From: Microbacterium enclense
GTDB lineage: Bacteria; Actinomycetota; Actinomycetes; Actinomycetales; Microbacteriaceae
DNA length: 47,113 nt
NCBI RefSeq assembly: GCF_004022425.1
Contig: NZ_RBZY01000030.1
Coordinates: 1-47,113, forward strand
Direction of reading: 5' to 3'
Of this stretch, positions 26,236 through 33,601 are shown one piece after another. Position 1 is the stretch's first letter. Each line of letters starts with the position of its first letter. The notes below the pieces were generated by a model, which saw only the letters and a list, made by a program, of their open reading frames with translations, was not told the DNA's origin and ran no database searches. The position numbers and the translations under genes are program-made.

Positions 26236-26269
26236 TAGCTCAGCACACCTCAAGTGCTTGAGGTCAACT
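26236..26269 (-). promoter_or_regulatory. merR promoter with MerR operator copy 1
   Basis: Minus strand: TTGACC, 19-base spacer, TGAGCT, then exactly 6 bases to the merR ATG. The spacer contains the perfect 18-base palindrome ACCTCAAGTGCTTGAGGT (26247-26264), which resembles the CCTCAAG...CTTGAGG boxes of SoxR-like MerR proteins. Confidence 0.7.
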
Positions 26270-26274
26270 GGCGA

Positions 26275-27165
26275 TCAGCGCACGCGCTGGCATCGCGGGC
26301 AGAAGTGGCTCGAGCGGTTCATGAAGCTCACCCGCACGATCGGGCGCCCACAACGCGGGCACGGCTGGGCGGTGCGGCCGTAGGCATTGAGCGAGTGCGC
26401 GAAGTACCCCGCCTGGCCGTTGACGTTGACGTACTGGGCGTCGAAGCTCGTACCACCCTCGGCGAGGGCCTTCTCCAGCACCGCCCGAACCTCGGCCAGC
26501 AGCCGGTTCACCGACCGCGTCGGCAGATCGGATGCCACGGTCTCCGGGTGGATGCGCGCGGCCCACAGCGACTCGTCGGCGTAGATGTTGCCGATGCCGC
26601 TCGCCACGGTCTGGTCGAGCAGCACGCGCTTGATCCCCGACGAGGTTCGCGCCAGGCGCGCGCGGAAGCGGGCATCGTCGAACGCCGGGTCGAGCGGGTC
26701 GCGGGCGATGTGGGCGACCTGCGTCGGGACGCGCGGCAGCGACGAGCCGCGGCCACCCGCGGCGGCATCCGGTGTGTCGACGAGCGCGTCGAGCGCCAGC
26801 GAGCCGAACGTGCGCTGGTCCGCGAAGACGACCGACAGCGGACCGTGCACCGGATGCTCGAGCTCGATGCGGATGCGTTCGTGCCGCTCCTCGGGTGCGC
26901 CCGGCACGCGCAGGAGCATCTGGCCGCTCATGCCGAGGTGCGTCACGATCGCTTCATCGTCGCCGACGGGCATCCACAGGAACTTGCCCCGGCGAACCGC
27001 GCCCCCGATACGGCGCCCGGTGAGTTCGGCCTCGAACTGGTCCGGCGTTCCGGAGTGGCGGGTCAGGGCGCGGGCGTCCCGCACGTCGACCGACGCGATG
27101 AGCGCACCCGTCACCGCGGGCTCGAGGCCGGCGCGGACGACCTCGACCTCGGGCAGCTCAGGCAC
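26275..27165 (-). CDS. mutM: Formamidopyrimidine-DNA glycosylase (Fpg/MutM)
   Basis: 296 residues. Removes oxidised purines such as 8-oxoG. The start MPELPEVEVVRAGL gives the catalytic Pro2 and Glu3; the conserved Lys is in RRGKFLWMPV; the H2TH region is GIGNIYADESLWAARIHPE; the C-terminal zinc finger is CPRCGRPIVRVSFMNRSSHFCPRCQ with all four Cys. The GTG at 27165 overlaps the rnc stop by eight bases; the open frame upstream of it is not part of the protein because Pro2 must follow the start. Confidence 0.97.
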   Translation of the reverse strand: MPELPEVEVVRAGLEPAVTGALIASVDVRDARALTRHSGTPDQFEAELTGRRIGGAVRRGKFLWMPVGDDEAIVTHLGMSGQMLLRVPGAPEERHERIRIELEHPVHGPLSVVFADQRTFGSLALDALVDTPDAAAGGRGSSLPRVPTQVAHIARDPLDPAFDDARFRARLARTSSGIKRVLLDQTVASGIGNIYADESLWAARIHPETVASDLPTRSVNRLLAEVRAVLEKALAEGGTSFDAQYVNVNGQAGYFAHSLNAYGRTAQPCPRCGRPIVRVSFMNRSSHFCPRCQRVR

Positions 27166-27838
27166 GGGCGTCGAGCTCGCGCCACGCAGCGAGGGCAGCA
27201 GCCATTTCGGCCTGTTTCTTGCTGGACCCCGTGCCCTGGGTCGCGACATCGCCGACCGTCACCGTCGCGGTGAAGCGCCGATCGTGATCGGGACCGGTCG
27301 CCTCGACCGCATAGTGCGGGGCGGCCAGCGACTGGCGCGCCGCGATCTCCTGCAGGCTCGTTTTGGGGTCCATCGCCGCACCGTACCGGTCGGGGTCGGC
27401 GAGGAGCGGCTCGACCAGTCGCAGCACCAGCGACGTCGCAGCCTCGGGGCCCGCAGACAGGTACGTCGCGCCGATCACGGCTTCCATCGTGTCGGCGAGG
27501 ATCGAGTCCTTGTCGCGCCCGCCGGTGAGGATCTCGCCGCGTCCGAGCCGGACGTGGTCGCCCAAACCGATGCCGCGTGCCACCTCGGCCAGAGCCACGG
27601 TGGACACGACGCTCGCGCGGCGCTTGGCGAGGCTGCCCTCGTCGAGTTCGGGGTGCCCCGTGAAGAGGCGCACGGTCACCGCTTGTCCGAGCACCGAGTC
27701 ACCGAGGAACTCCAGGCGCTCGTTGTGCGGGATGGCGCCGTTCTCGTATGCGAACGAGCGGTGGGTCAGCGCAAGAGAAAGAAGCTCGGGGTCGATGTCG
27801 ACCCCGAGCTTCTCGATGAGCGCAGAGATTCGCGTCAC
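27158..27838 (-). CDS. rnc: Ribonuclease III
   Basis: 226 residues. Double-strand-specific RNase for rRNA and mRNA processing. The signature NERLEFLGDSVLG and the metal-binding DKDSILADTMEAVIGATYLS are present in the N-terminal nuclease domain; a dsRNA-binding domain (DPKTSLQEIAARQ...GSSKKQAEMAAALAAW) occupies 155-222. GTG start. Eleven bases separate it from rpmF; its end overlaps mutM. Confidence 0.97.
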   Translation of the reverse strand: MTRISALIEKLGVDIDPELLSLALTHRSFAYENGAIPHNERLEFLGDSVLGQAVTVRLFTGHPELDEGSLAKRRASVVSTVALAEVARGIGLGDHVRLGRGEILTGGRDKDSILADTMEAVIGATYLSAGPEAATSLVLRLVEPLLADPDRYGAAMDPKTSLQEIAARQSLAAPHYAVEATGPDHDRRFTATVTVGDVATQGTGSSKKQAEMAAALAAWRELDARA

Positions 27839-27848
27839 CGGACGTCGA

Positions 27849-28058
27849 TCAGACGTCGGCGACCTTGCGGCCCTTGTACTCGAGGAAGAGCTCGGTGCCC
27901 TGCGAGTCGGTGACGACCTTCGCCTGGTGGGGGCGGCTGTAGACGACCTTGCCGTTCTCGATGGTCTTGACCAGCGCGGGGGCTTCGGCCTTCCACTGCG
28001 CGCGACGCGAGCGGGTGTTCGAGCGGGAGACCTTCCGCTTCGGGGGGTTACCTGCCAT
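27849..28058 (-). CDS. rpmF: 50S ribosomal protein L32
   Basis: 69 residues, starting [27 protein letters not shown]. There are no cysteines, so this is the zinc-free (C-minus) form of L32. The frame is open upstream, but the ATG at 28058 is the family start and lies 2 bases after the DUF177 stop. The order DUF177-rpmF-rnc-mutM is widely conserved. Confidence 0.95.
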   Translation of the reverse strand: MAGNPPKRKVSRSNTRSRRAQWKAEAPALVKTIENGKVVYSRPHQAKVVTDSQGTELFLEYKGRKVADV

Positions 28059-28060
28059 GG

Positions 28061-28621
28061 CTAGCTCTTCTCTGTCTTGGGGGCGGCGCGAAGCGCATCG
28101 CCGTCGTCTGGGGTGTACTGCTGGAGCGCGGCCCACCGGGGATCGACGGGCGTCTGCTCCGTGTCGCCGGCGCTCTCTGTCAGCTTCTCACCCGTGACCG
28201 GGTCGAGCCCGGGGCAATCCGGCTGACACACCGGCTGGAACGGAAGCGAGAGGACGATGGCATCCCGGACCACATTTTCAAGATCCACGTGGTCGTCTTG
28301 AACGTCGAAGTCGTTCGCTTCGTCCCCAGGATACGCGAAAAGTTCCTGGAACTCGACTTCGACGGGCTCGGTGATGTCGGTGAGGCAGCGTCCGCACACA
28401 CCGGAGGCCGTGGCGTAGACGGTTCCGGACACGAGGATGCCCTCATGAACGGACTCCAAGCGCACGTCGATCTCGATCGGCTCCTGGGCGGGGACGGACA
28501 CGAGGCCCTCACCCCACTTCTCGGGTGCGGGGATCTCGAGCTCGTGCTCGCGCATCTCCCCCGGCTTGCGCTCGATGTCGCGCACGGGGAGCTGGAAAGG
28601 TCCGGGTCGGTGGGTTCTCAC
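28061..28621 (-). CDS. DUF177 / YceD family protein
   Basis: 186 residues. Family linked to 23S rRNA accumulation in E. coli and plants. It carries the Cys pattern [19 protein letters not shown] and [18 protein letters not shown], which looks zinc-binding in this lineage. The GTG at 28621 is chosen because the region upstream of it is not conserved in the family; TAGCAT lies 8 bases before it. It is followed directly by rpmF. Confidence 0.9.
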   Translation of the reverse strand: MRTHRPGPFQLPVRDIERKPGEMREHELEIPAPEKWGEGLVSVPAQEPIEIDVRLESVHEGILVSGTVYATASGVCGRCLTDITEPVEVEFQELFAYPGDEANDFDVQDDHVDLENVVRDAIVLSLPFQPVCQPDCPGLDPVTGEKLTESAGDTEQTPVDPRWAALQQYTPDDGDALRAAPKTEKS

Positions 28622-28674
28622 GGTCGTCCATGCTACCCGCGCACCCCTGAACGGGGGCCGCACGGACCCGGTCG

Positions 28675-29172
28675 TCAGAGGCCGCGCGCGCCGGTGTCGA
28701 GGAACCGGGCGACCGCGGCGGGCACGTACGGCGACACATCGCCACCGAGAGCCGCGACCTGTCGGACGAGCGAGCTGGAGACGAGCGCGTGCGACGGGTC
28801 GGGCAGCAGGAACACGGTCTCGACGTGCGCGAGGTCGCGGTTCACGATGGCCATCGGCGTCTCGTACGCGACGTCGACCTGCGACCGGATGCCTTTGACC
28901 AGCACTTGCGCGCCCACGTCGGTGGCGTAGTCGACGAGGAGACCCATGCTCCACGCGGCGACGATGACGTCGCCCTCGACGCCCTCCTCCTGAATGGACT
29001 GCTCGAGGAGCGCCTGTCGCTGTGCGATCGGCAGCATGGCCTCTTTGCCCGGGTTGTGCACGACCAGGACGTGCAGCTGGTCGAACAGTCCGGCCGCGCG
29101 GCGGATCACGTCGAGGTGCCCCCGCGTCGGGGGATCGAAGGAACCGGGTACGACGGCGATCCGCGGACTCAT
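28675..29172 (-). CDS. coaD: Phosphopantetheine adenylyltransferase
   Basis: 165 residues. Penultimate step of coenzyme A synthesis. Nucleotidyltransferase motifs [17 protein letters not shown] (T/HxGH) and the C-terminal [20 protein letters not shown] are diagnostic. Lys and Arg for phosphate binding are in VKGIRSQVD. The ATG has TAGGCT exactly 6 bases upstream and no Shine-Dalgarno sequence, so coaD may be leaderless, although recG ends only 16 bases before it. Confidence 0.96.
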   Translation of the reverse strand: MSPRIAVVPGSFDPPTRGHLDVIRRAAGLFDQLHVLVVHNPGKEAMLPIAQRQALLEQSIQEEGVEGDVIVAAWSMGLLVDYATDVGAQVLVKGIRSQVDVAYETPMAIVNRDLAHVETVFLLPDPSHALVSSSLVRQVAALGGDVSPYVPAAVARFLDTGARGL

Positions 29173-29178
29173 TCCGCC

Positions 29179-29184
29179 AGCCTA
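29179..29184 (-). promoter_or_regulatory. Putative -10 (TAGGCT) of leaderless coaD mRNA
   Basis: Minus-strand TAGGCT in the 16-base recG-coaD gap, 6 bases before the ATG. The identical hexamer and spacing occur at the tetR gene. Confidence 0.5.
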
Positions 29185-29188
29185 CCGA

Positions 29189-31348
29189 TCACGACTTGGC
29201 GAGGGCCGCGCGCTCCTCGACACCGACACGGCGCTCGAGGGCGGCCGCGAGCCCGGGGTGCCGCACGAGGGCGGGGTCGTCGGCGAGCACGGTCTCCGCC
29301 GCGGCGCGCGCTTCGACGATGAGCTCCGAATCGGTCACGACCCGGAGGAGCCGCAGCGACGACCGCGCGCCGGACTGCGCCCCACCGAGAACGTCGCCCT
29401 CGCCGCGAAGCTCGAGATCGACCTCGGCGAGTTCGAAGCCGTCGAGCGTCCGTGCCACCGCCTCGACGCGTGAGCGCGACGAGGTTCCCGGCGCCGCTTC
29501 CGTCACGAGCAGGCACAGGCCGGGCAGCCCGCCGCGGCCGACGCGCCCGCGCAGCTGATGCAGTTGCGACACTCCGAAACGGTCGGCCTCGAGGATCACC
29601 ATCGTCGACGCGTTCGGGACGTCGACCCCGACCTCGATGACCGTCGTGGCGACCAGAACATCGATGTCGCCGCGCGCGAACGCCTGCATCACGGCATCCT
29701 TCTCGTCCGCGGGCATCTTGCCGTGCAGGATCTCGACGCGGATGTCGGCGAACGCCGGCAGTGTGTCGAGCAGCGCCCCCACCTGCACGACGCCCCACCG
29801 CGTGCGTGCGTCGGCACCGTCGGTCGGCTCGTCGCCGACCTCGTCCTTCGTGAGCTTCTCGGCGTCGATCGCGGCGCAGACGACGAACACCTGGTGCGTC
29901 TTGGCCACCTCTTCGGCGACGCGGTCCCACACGCGGGCGAACCAGCCCGGTTTCTCCGCGAGCGGGGCGACGAAGGTCTGGATGCCGGCGCGCCCGGCCG
30001 GCATCGTCCGGATGGTCGACACGTCGAGGTCGCCGAACACCGTCATCGCGACGGTCCGCGGGATGGGGGTGGCCGTGAGCACGAGCGTGTGCGGAGAGTC
30101 GCCCTTCGCGCGGAGAGCCTCGCGCTGGTCGACGCCGAAGCGATGCTGCTCGTCGACGACGACGAAACCGAGATCGGCGAAGGTGGTGGTCGAGCTGAGC
30201 AACGCGTGCGTGCCGACGACGATCCGGGCCTGACCGGATGCCACGCGCAGCGCGGCACGGCGGCGCTCGGCGGCGGGGAGCTGCCCGGTGAGGAGCGTCG
30301 GCATCAGCTCGGGTGCGAGCTGCGGGCCGAGCATCTTGGCGATCGAGCGCACGTGCTGCGCGGCGAGCACCTCGGTCGGGGCGATGAGGGCGGACTGCCC
30401 GCCCGTTTCGGCGACCTGCAGCATCGCGCGAAGCGCCACGAGGGTCTTGCCCGAGCCCACCTCGCCCTGCACCAGGCGGTTCATCGGCCAGTCGCCCACG
30501 AGGTCATCGGCGATGCGGGCGCCGACCGTCTCTTGATCGGCGGTCAACGCGAACGGCAGTCCGGCGTCGAAGCGTTCGAGCAGCCCCCCCGGCAGGGCGG
30601 GACGTTTCGTCGCCGACAGCGCGCGGACGAACTGCCGCTGCTGCAGCAGGGCGGTCTGGAGCACGAACGCTTCCTGCATGCGCAGGGTCTCGACCGCGGG
30701 CGGGATCTCGTCGTCATGAGAAGGGCGGTGGATGTGCTCGAGCGCGGCTCGCACACCCACGAGTCCGCGGTGCTCCCGCAGCCGATCCGGCAGGGGGTCG
30801 TCGACAGCGCCCAGTGCGTCGAGCACGAGCGAGATCGTCTTCTGCACGAGCGTGCTCGGGACCGTGCTGGTCGCCGGGTAGATCGGAATCGGTCGCTTCG
30901 CGTTGACCTCGGCCTCGGCCCGCGCTTCTTCGAGGTCGTCGAACAGCTCGTAGTCGGGGTGGGTCAGCTGCGTCTGCCGCCGGTACTCCCCCACCTTGCC
31001 GGAGAAGATGCCGCGTCGACCGGGGGTGAGGTCTTTCAGCCGCCACGACTGGTTGAAGAACGTCAGCGACATGCGGCCGTCGCCGTCGCTGATGATGACC
31101 TCGAGCAGCGAGCCTCGCCGGTTCTGCATGCGGCGCTCGGTCGCGCTCACCACCTCGGCCACGATCGTGACCGGCTCGCCGATCGGCAGCGTCGCGATGG
31201 GGGTGAGCTCGCCGCGGCGGGCGTAGCGGCGCGGGTAGTGCTCGAGCAGTTCGCCCACCGTCTTCATGCCGAAGGCCCGCTCGAACGCCGCCGCGGTCTT
31301 GCCGCCCACGGCGCCGTCGAGTCGCGACGACAGCGAGAGTCCGGGCAT
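29189..31348 (-). CDS. recG: ATP-dependent DNA helicase RecG
   Basis: 719 residues. Remodels stalled forks and Holliday junctions. The N-terminal wedge OB fold (PIGEPVTIVAEVVSATERR) is followed by superfamily 2 motor domains: Walker A GEVGSGKTLVALRAML, motif II DEQHRFGVDQR, motif III LTATPIPRT, motif V/VI ATTVIEVGVDVPNAS and QLRGRVGRGG. The C-terminal TRG region with DLELRGEGDVLG is present. Divergent from rsmD. TAGACT lies exactly 6 bases before the ATG. Confidence 0.97.
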   Translation of the reverse strand: MPGLSLSSRLDGAVGGKTAAAFERAFGMKTVGELLEHYPRRYARRGELTPIATLPIGEPVTIVAEVVSATERRMQNRRGSLLEVIISDGDGRMSLTFFNQSWRLKDLTPGRRGIFSGKVGEYRRQTQLTHPDYELFDDLEEARAEAEVNAKRPIPIYPATSTVPSTLVQKTISLVLDALGAVDDPLPDRLREHRGLVGVRAALEHIHRPSHDDEIPPAVETLRMQEAFVLQTALLQQRQFVRALSATKRPALPGGLLERFDAGLPFALTADQETVGARIADDLVGDWPMNRLVQGEVGSGKTLVALRAMLQVAETGGQSALIAPTEVLAAQHVRSIAKMLGPQLAPELMPTLLTGQLPAAERRRAALRVASGQARIVVGTHALLSSTTTFADLGFVVVDEQHRFGVDQREALRAKGDSPHTLVLTATPIPRTVAMTVFGDLDVSTIRTMPAGRAGIQTFVAPLAEKPGWFARVWDRVAEEVAKTHQVFVVCAAIDAEKLTKDEVGDEPTDGADARTRWGVVQVGALLDTLPAFADIRVEILHGKMPADEKDAVMQAFARGDIDVLVATTVIEVGVDVPNASTMVILEADRFGVSQLHQLRGRVGRGGLPGLCLLVTEAAPGTSSRSRVEAVARTLDGFELAEVDLELRGEGDVLGGAQSGARSSLRLLRVVTDSELIVEARAAAETVLADDPALVRHPGLAAALERRVGVEERAALAKS

Positions 31349-31354
31349 GCACCG

Positions 31355-31360
31355 AGTCTA
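31355..31360 (-). promoter_or_regulatory. Putative -10 (TAGACT) of leaderless recG mRNA
   Basis: Minus-strand TAGACT, 6 bases before the recG ATG at 31348, in the 49-base divergent gap with rsmD. Confidence 0.5.
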
Positions 31361-31385
31361 GGCATCCCCCCGGACACCCGGTTTG

Positions 31386-31391
31386 TAGGGT
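31386..31391 (+). promoter_or_regulatory. Putative -10 (TAGGGT) of leaderless rsmD mRNA
   Basis: TAGGGT ends 6 bases before the GTG at 31398. This spacing favours that GTG over the in-frame GTG at 31392. Confidence 0.5.
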
Positions 31392-31397
31392 GTGAGG

Positions 31398-31961
31398 GTG
31401 ACCCGCATCATCTCCGGCCGCGCGGGCGGCACGGTCCTCGACGTTCCCGCCAAGGGCACGCGACCGACCAGCGACCGCGTGCGCGAGTCCCTGTTCGGCG
31501 CCCTCGAGTCAGCCGATCTGGTCGAGGGCGCGCGCGTCCTCGATCTCTACGCCGGCTCCGGCGCGCTCGGACTCGAGAGCCTGAGCCGCGGCGCCGTCTC
31601 CGCCGACCTCGTGGAGCTGTCGGGACCCGCGGCCGCTCTCATCCGCAAGAACGCCGACCGCCTGCGCACCGCCGGCGTCCCGGGCACCGCACGTGTCCAC
31701 CGCGCCAACGCGGCGACCTACGCCGAGACCGCGACCGCGGAGTGGGACCTCGTGTTCCTCGACCCGCCGTACGACGTCCCCGACACCGAGATCACGCGCG
31801 CCCTGGTCGGCGTCGCTCCCCGGCTGAGCCCAGACGCCGCGGTGATCGTCGAGCGCGCGAAGCGCTCCTCCCCGCCGGACTGGGATGCCGCGGGACTCGA
31901 GCCCGACCGCCACCGCACCTACGGCGACACCACGCTGTGGTGGGGCCGCCCGCCCCGCTGA
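31398..31961 (+). CDS. rsmD: 16S rRNA (guanine966-N2)-methyltransferase RsmD
   Basis: 187 residues from the GTG at 31398 (VTRIISGRAGG). SAM-binding motif VLDLYAGSGALGLESLSRGA and catalytic FLDPPYD are present. It starts RIISGRAGGTVLDVPAKGTRPTSDRVRESLFGAL, typical of RsmD. A GTG two codons earlier (31392) is the alternative start; the position of the TAGGGT hexamer favours 31398. Commonly paired with coaD or recG, as here. Confidence 0.95.
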   Translation: MTRIISGRAGGTVLDVPAKGTRPTSDRVRESLFGALESADLVEGARVLDLYAGSGALGLESLSRGAVSADLVELSGPAAALIRKNADRLRTAGVPGTARVHRANAATYAETATAEWDLVFLDPPYDVPDTEITRALVGVAPRLSPDAAVIVERAKRSSPPDWDAAGLEPDRHRTYGDTTLWWGRPPR

Positions 31962-31999
31962 TCCCCACTCCTCCCGCGCACCTCTCCCCCGCGCACCGC

Positions 32000-32063
32000 G
32001 CGTGAGTCGCCAGGATTTGTCGCCTGTGCGTCGCGAGAGGCGACAGATCTTGGCGACTCACGC
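32000..32063 (+). terminator. Long hairpin after rsmD
   Basis: 26-base arms at 32000-32025 and 32038-32063 with a 12-base loop. The only two mismatches (32013/32050 and 32017/32046) are G-T, so plus-strand RNA is fully paired with wobbles and minus-strand RNA is not. It lies 38 bases after rsmD and 17 bases beyond the thiL stop. A terminator or 3' stabiliser mainly for rsmD; it could also be a dispersed palindromic element. Confidence 0.65.
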
Positions 32064-32079
32064 ACCAGCTCTGCGCCCC

Positions 32080-33072
32080 TCAGCCGCGGCCGGCGTCCCA
32101 GTCGCGGTAGGGATCCCAGCCGGTCCGGCCGGTCCAGGGGCGGCCGTCGACCGTCACGGCGATCTCGCCGCGGCGCTCGACCGTGCCGACGCGCCGCCCC
32201 GGTCCGACCGTCCCGGCGGGGAACGTCACGAGGAACCCGTGATCCTCTCCCCCGCCCAGCGCCCGGGCCGGATCCTCACCCAGCGCCGCGGAGTCGAACG
32301 CGATCGTCACGCCCGACGCGTCGGCGAGCCGCTCGGCATCCAGGGCCAGTCCGTCCGACACGTCCATCATCGCCGTCGCCCCCGCGTCGGCGGCCCGCAG
32401 CGCGTCCGCGATCGGTGGGTGCGGGCGGAGCTGGCGGTCCAGGCCCTGGGCATCAGCGGCATCCAGCGCCATCCGATCCTCGGCGGTGATCGCGATCGGC
32501 GTGCCACCGGCATCGACGAAGCGCGTGAAGAGGACGTCCAACCCACGACCCGCGACGCCCAAGTCGCCGACGACGTGCACGGCGTCTCCCGGTCGCGCCC
32601 CGGAACGGCGCACCGGATCCCGTCCGTCGAGGCTGCCGAGCGCGGTGACGGCGATCGTCAACGTGTCCGACACGGTGAGGTCGCCGCCCTCCACCGCGCA
32701 GCCCGGCGCCAGGTCGGCGCACGCCTCGGCGAGCCCGTCCGCCAATCCGCGGACGAACGACAGCGGCGTGGCATCCGGCATCGCCAGCGCGACGAGCAGA
32801 GCGACCGGCCGCGCGCCCATCGCGGCGACGTCCGCGAGATTGACCGCCGCCGCCTTGTAGCCGAGGTCGGCCGCCGACGACCACGCGAGTCGGAAGTCGG
32901 GGCCGTGCACCAACGTGTCGGTGGTGGCGACCACTCGGCCGTCGGGAATCGCGAGCACCGCCGCATCGTCGCCCGGCCCGACGGGAGCGGTCGAGGCGGG
33001 AAGGCGGTCCAGGATGCCGCGGAGAACCTGCCCCTCGGACAGTTCCCCCACGGTGGGCTCGGCGTCGGTCAC
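32080..33072 (-). CDS. thiL: Thiamine-monophosphate kinase
   Basis: 330 residues. ATP-dependent phosphorylation of TMP to the cofactor TPP. The ThiL pattern is clear: GPGDDAAVL, TTDTLVHGPDFRLAWSSAADLGYKAAAVNLADVAAMGA, VEGGDLTVSDTLTIAVTALG and MMDVSDGLALDAERLADASGV. GTG start at 33072 with TAGCGT exactly 6 bases upstream. Divergent from the DUF3515 gene 25 bases away. Confidence 0.96.
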   Translation of the reverse strand: MTDAEPTVGELSEGQVLRGILDRLPASTAPVGPGDDAAVLAIPDGRVVATTDTLVHGPDFRLAWSSAADLGYKAAAVNLADVAAMGARPVALLVALAMPDATPLSFVRGLADGLAEACADLAPGCAVEGGDLTVSDTLTIAVTALGSLDGRDPVRRSGARPGDAVHVVGDLGVAGRGLDVLFTRFVDAGGTPIAITAEDRMALDAADAQGLDRQLRPHPPIADALRAADAGATAMMDVSDGLALDAERLADASGVTIAFDSAALGEDPARALGGGEDHGFLVTFPAGTVGPGRRVGTVERRGEIAVTVDGRPWTGRTGWDPYRDWDAGRG

Positions 33073-33078
33073 CCTCCC

Positions 33079-33084
33079 ACGCTA
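33079..33084 (-). promoter_or_regulatory. Putative -10 (TAGCGT) of thiL
   Basis: Minus-strand TAGCGT, 6 bases before the thiL GTG. It is back to back with the -10 of the divergent gene, with one base between the two hexamers. The six bases before the GTG read GGGAGG, which is too close to act as a normal Shine-Dalgarno site. Confidence 0.55.
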
Positions 33085-33085
33085 T

Positions 33086-33091
33086 TAGCCT
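33086..33091 (+). promoter_or_regulatory. Putative -10 (TAGCCT) of the DUF3515 gene
   Basis: TAGCCT ends 6 bases before the GTG at 33098. The six bases between read GGAGGG, again too close to be a normal Shine-Dalgarno site. Confidence 0.55.
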
Positions 33092-33097
33092 GGAGGG

Positions 33098-33595
33098 GTG
33101 CCCCGCTCCCGTCGTCCCCTCGCGCTGATCGCCGCCCTCGCCCTCCTCCCCGGGTTGGCTGCCTGCAGCGCGACGGTCGCGATGGAGCCGGCCGAGGACG
33201 CCAACGACCCCGCGTGCGCCCAGGTCATCTCGCGACTGCCCGACTCGATCTCCGGGCAGGAACGCCGGTGGACCGACGCGCAGGCGACCGGCGCGTGGGG
33301 CACCCCCGCGAGCGTCCTGCTGACGTGCGGACTCGAGGCTCCTGGGCCCTCGACGCTCCCGTGCCGCACGTTCGACGGGGTCGACTGGATCGTCGATGAG
33401 TCGCAGGCCGCCGATCAGCGGTACACCCTGACGACATTCGGCCACCAGCCGGCCGTGCAGATCTTCCTCGACGCCGGCAGCGCGAGCAGCGCCGACATCG
33501 CGCGCGCGCTCGCCCCGCTCATCCGCGACTACCTGCCCGAGACCGGCCAGGTATGCACGACGCCCTCGGACGCAACGGCCGCGCCGACGCCCTGA
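33098..33595 (+). CDS. DUF3515 family lipoprotein
   Basis: 165 residues. An Arg-rich N-terminus, a hydrophobic stretch and a lipobox LAAC at about 19-22 (LLPGLAACSATVAMEPAEDAND) mark a lipoprotein exported and anchored to the membrane. The rest matches the actinobacterial DUF3515 family (CAQVISRLPDSI, RTFDGVDWIVDE, FGHQPAVQIF), of unknown function. It often sits near ddl and thiL, as here. GTG start; converges with ddl, 6 bases between the stops. Confidence 0.9.
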   Translation: MPRSRRPLALIAALALLPGLAACSATVAMEPAEDANDPACAQVISRLPDSISGQERRWTDAQATGAWGTPASVLLTCGLEAPGPSTLPCRTFDGVDWIVDESQAADQRYTLTTFGHQPAVQIFLDAGSASSADIARALAPLIRDYLPETGQVCTTPSDATAAPTP

Positions 33596-33601
33596 GGGGT
33601 G

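Noticed and set aside
33073..33097. GGGAGG and GGAGGG as normal Shine-Dalgarno sites of thiL and the DUF3515 gene
   Set aside because: They touch the start codons with no spacer. The -10-like hexamers immediately before them leave no room for a leader.
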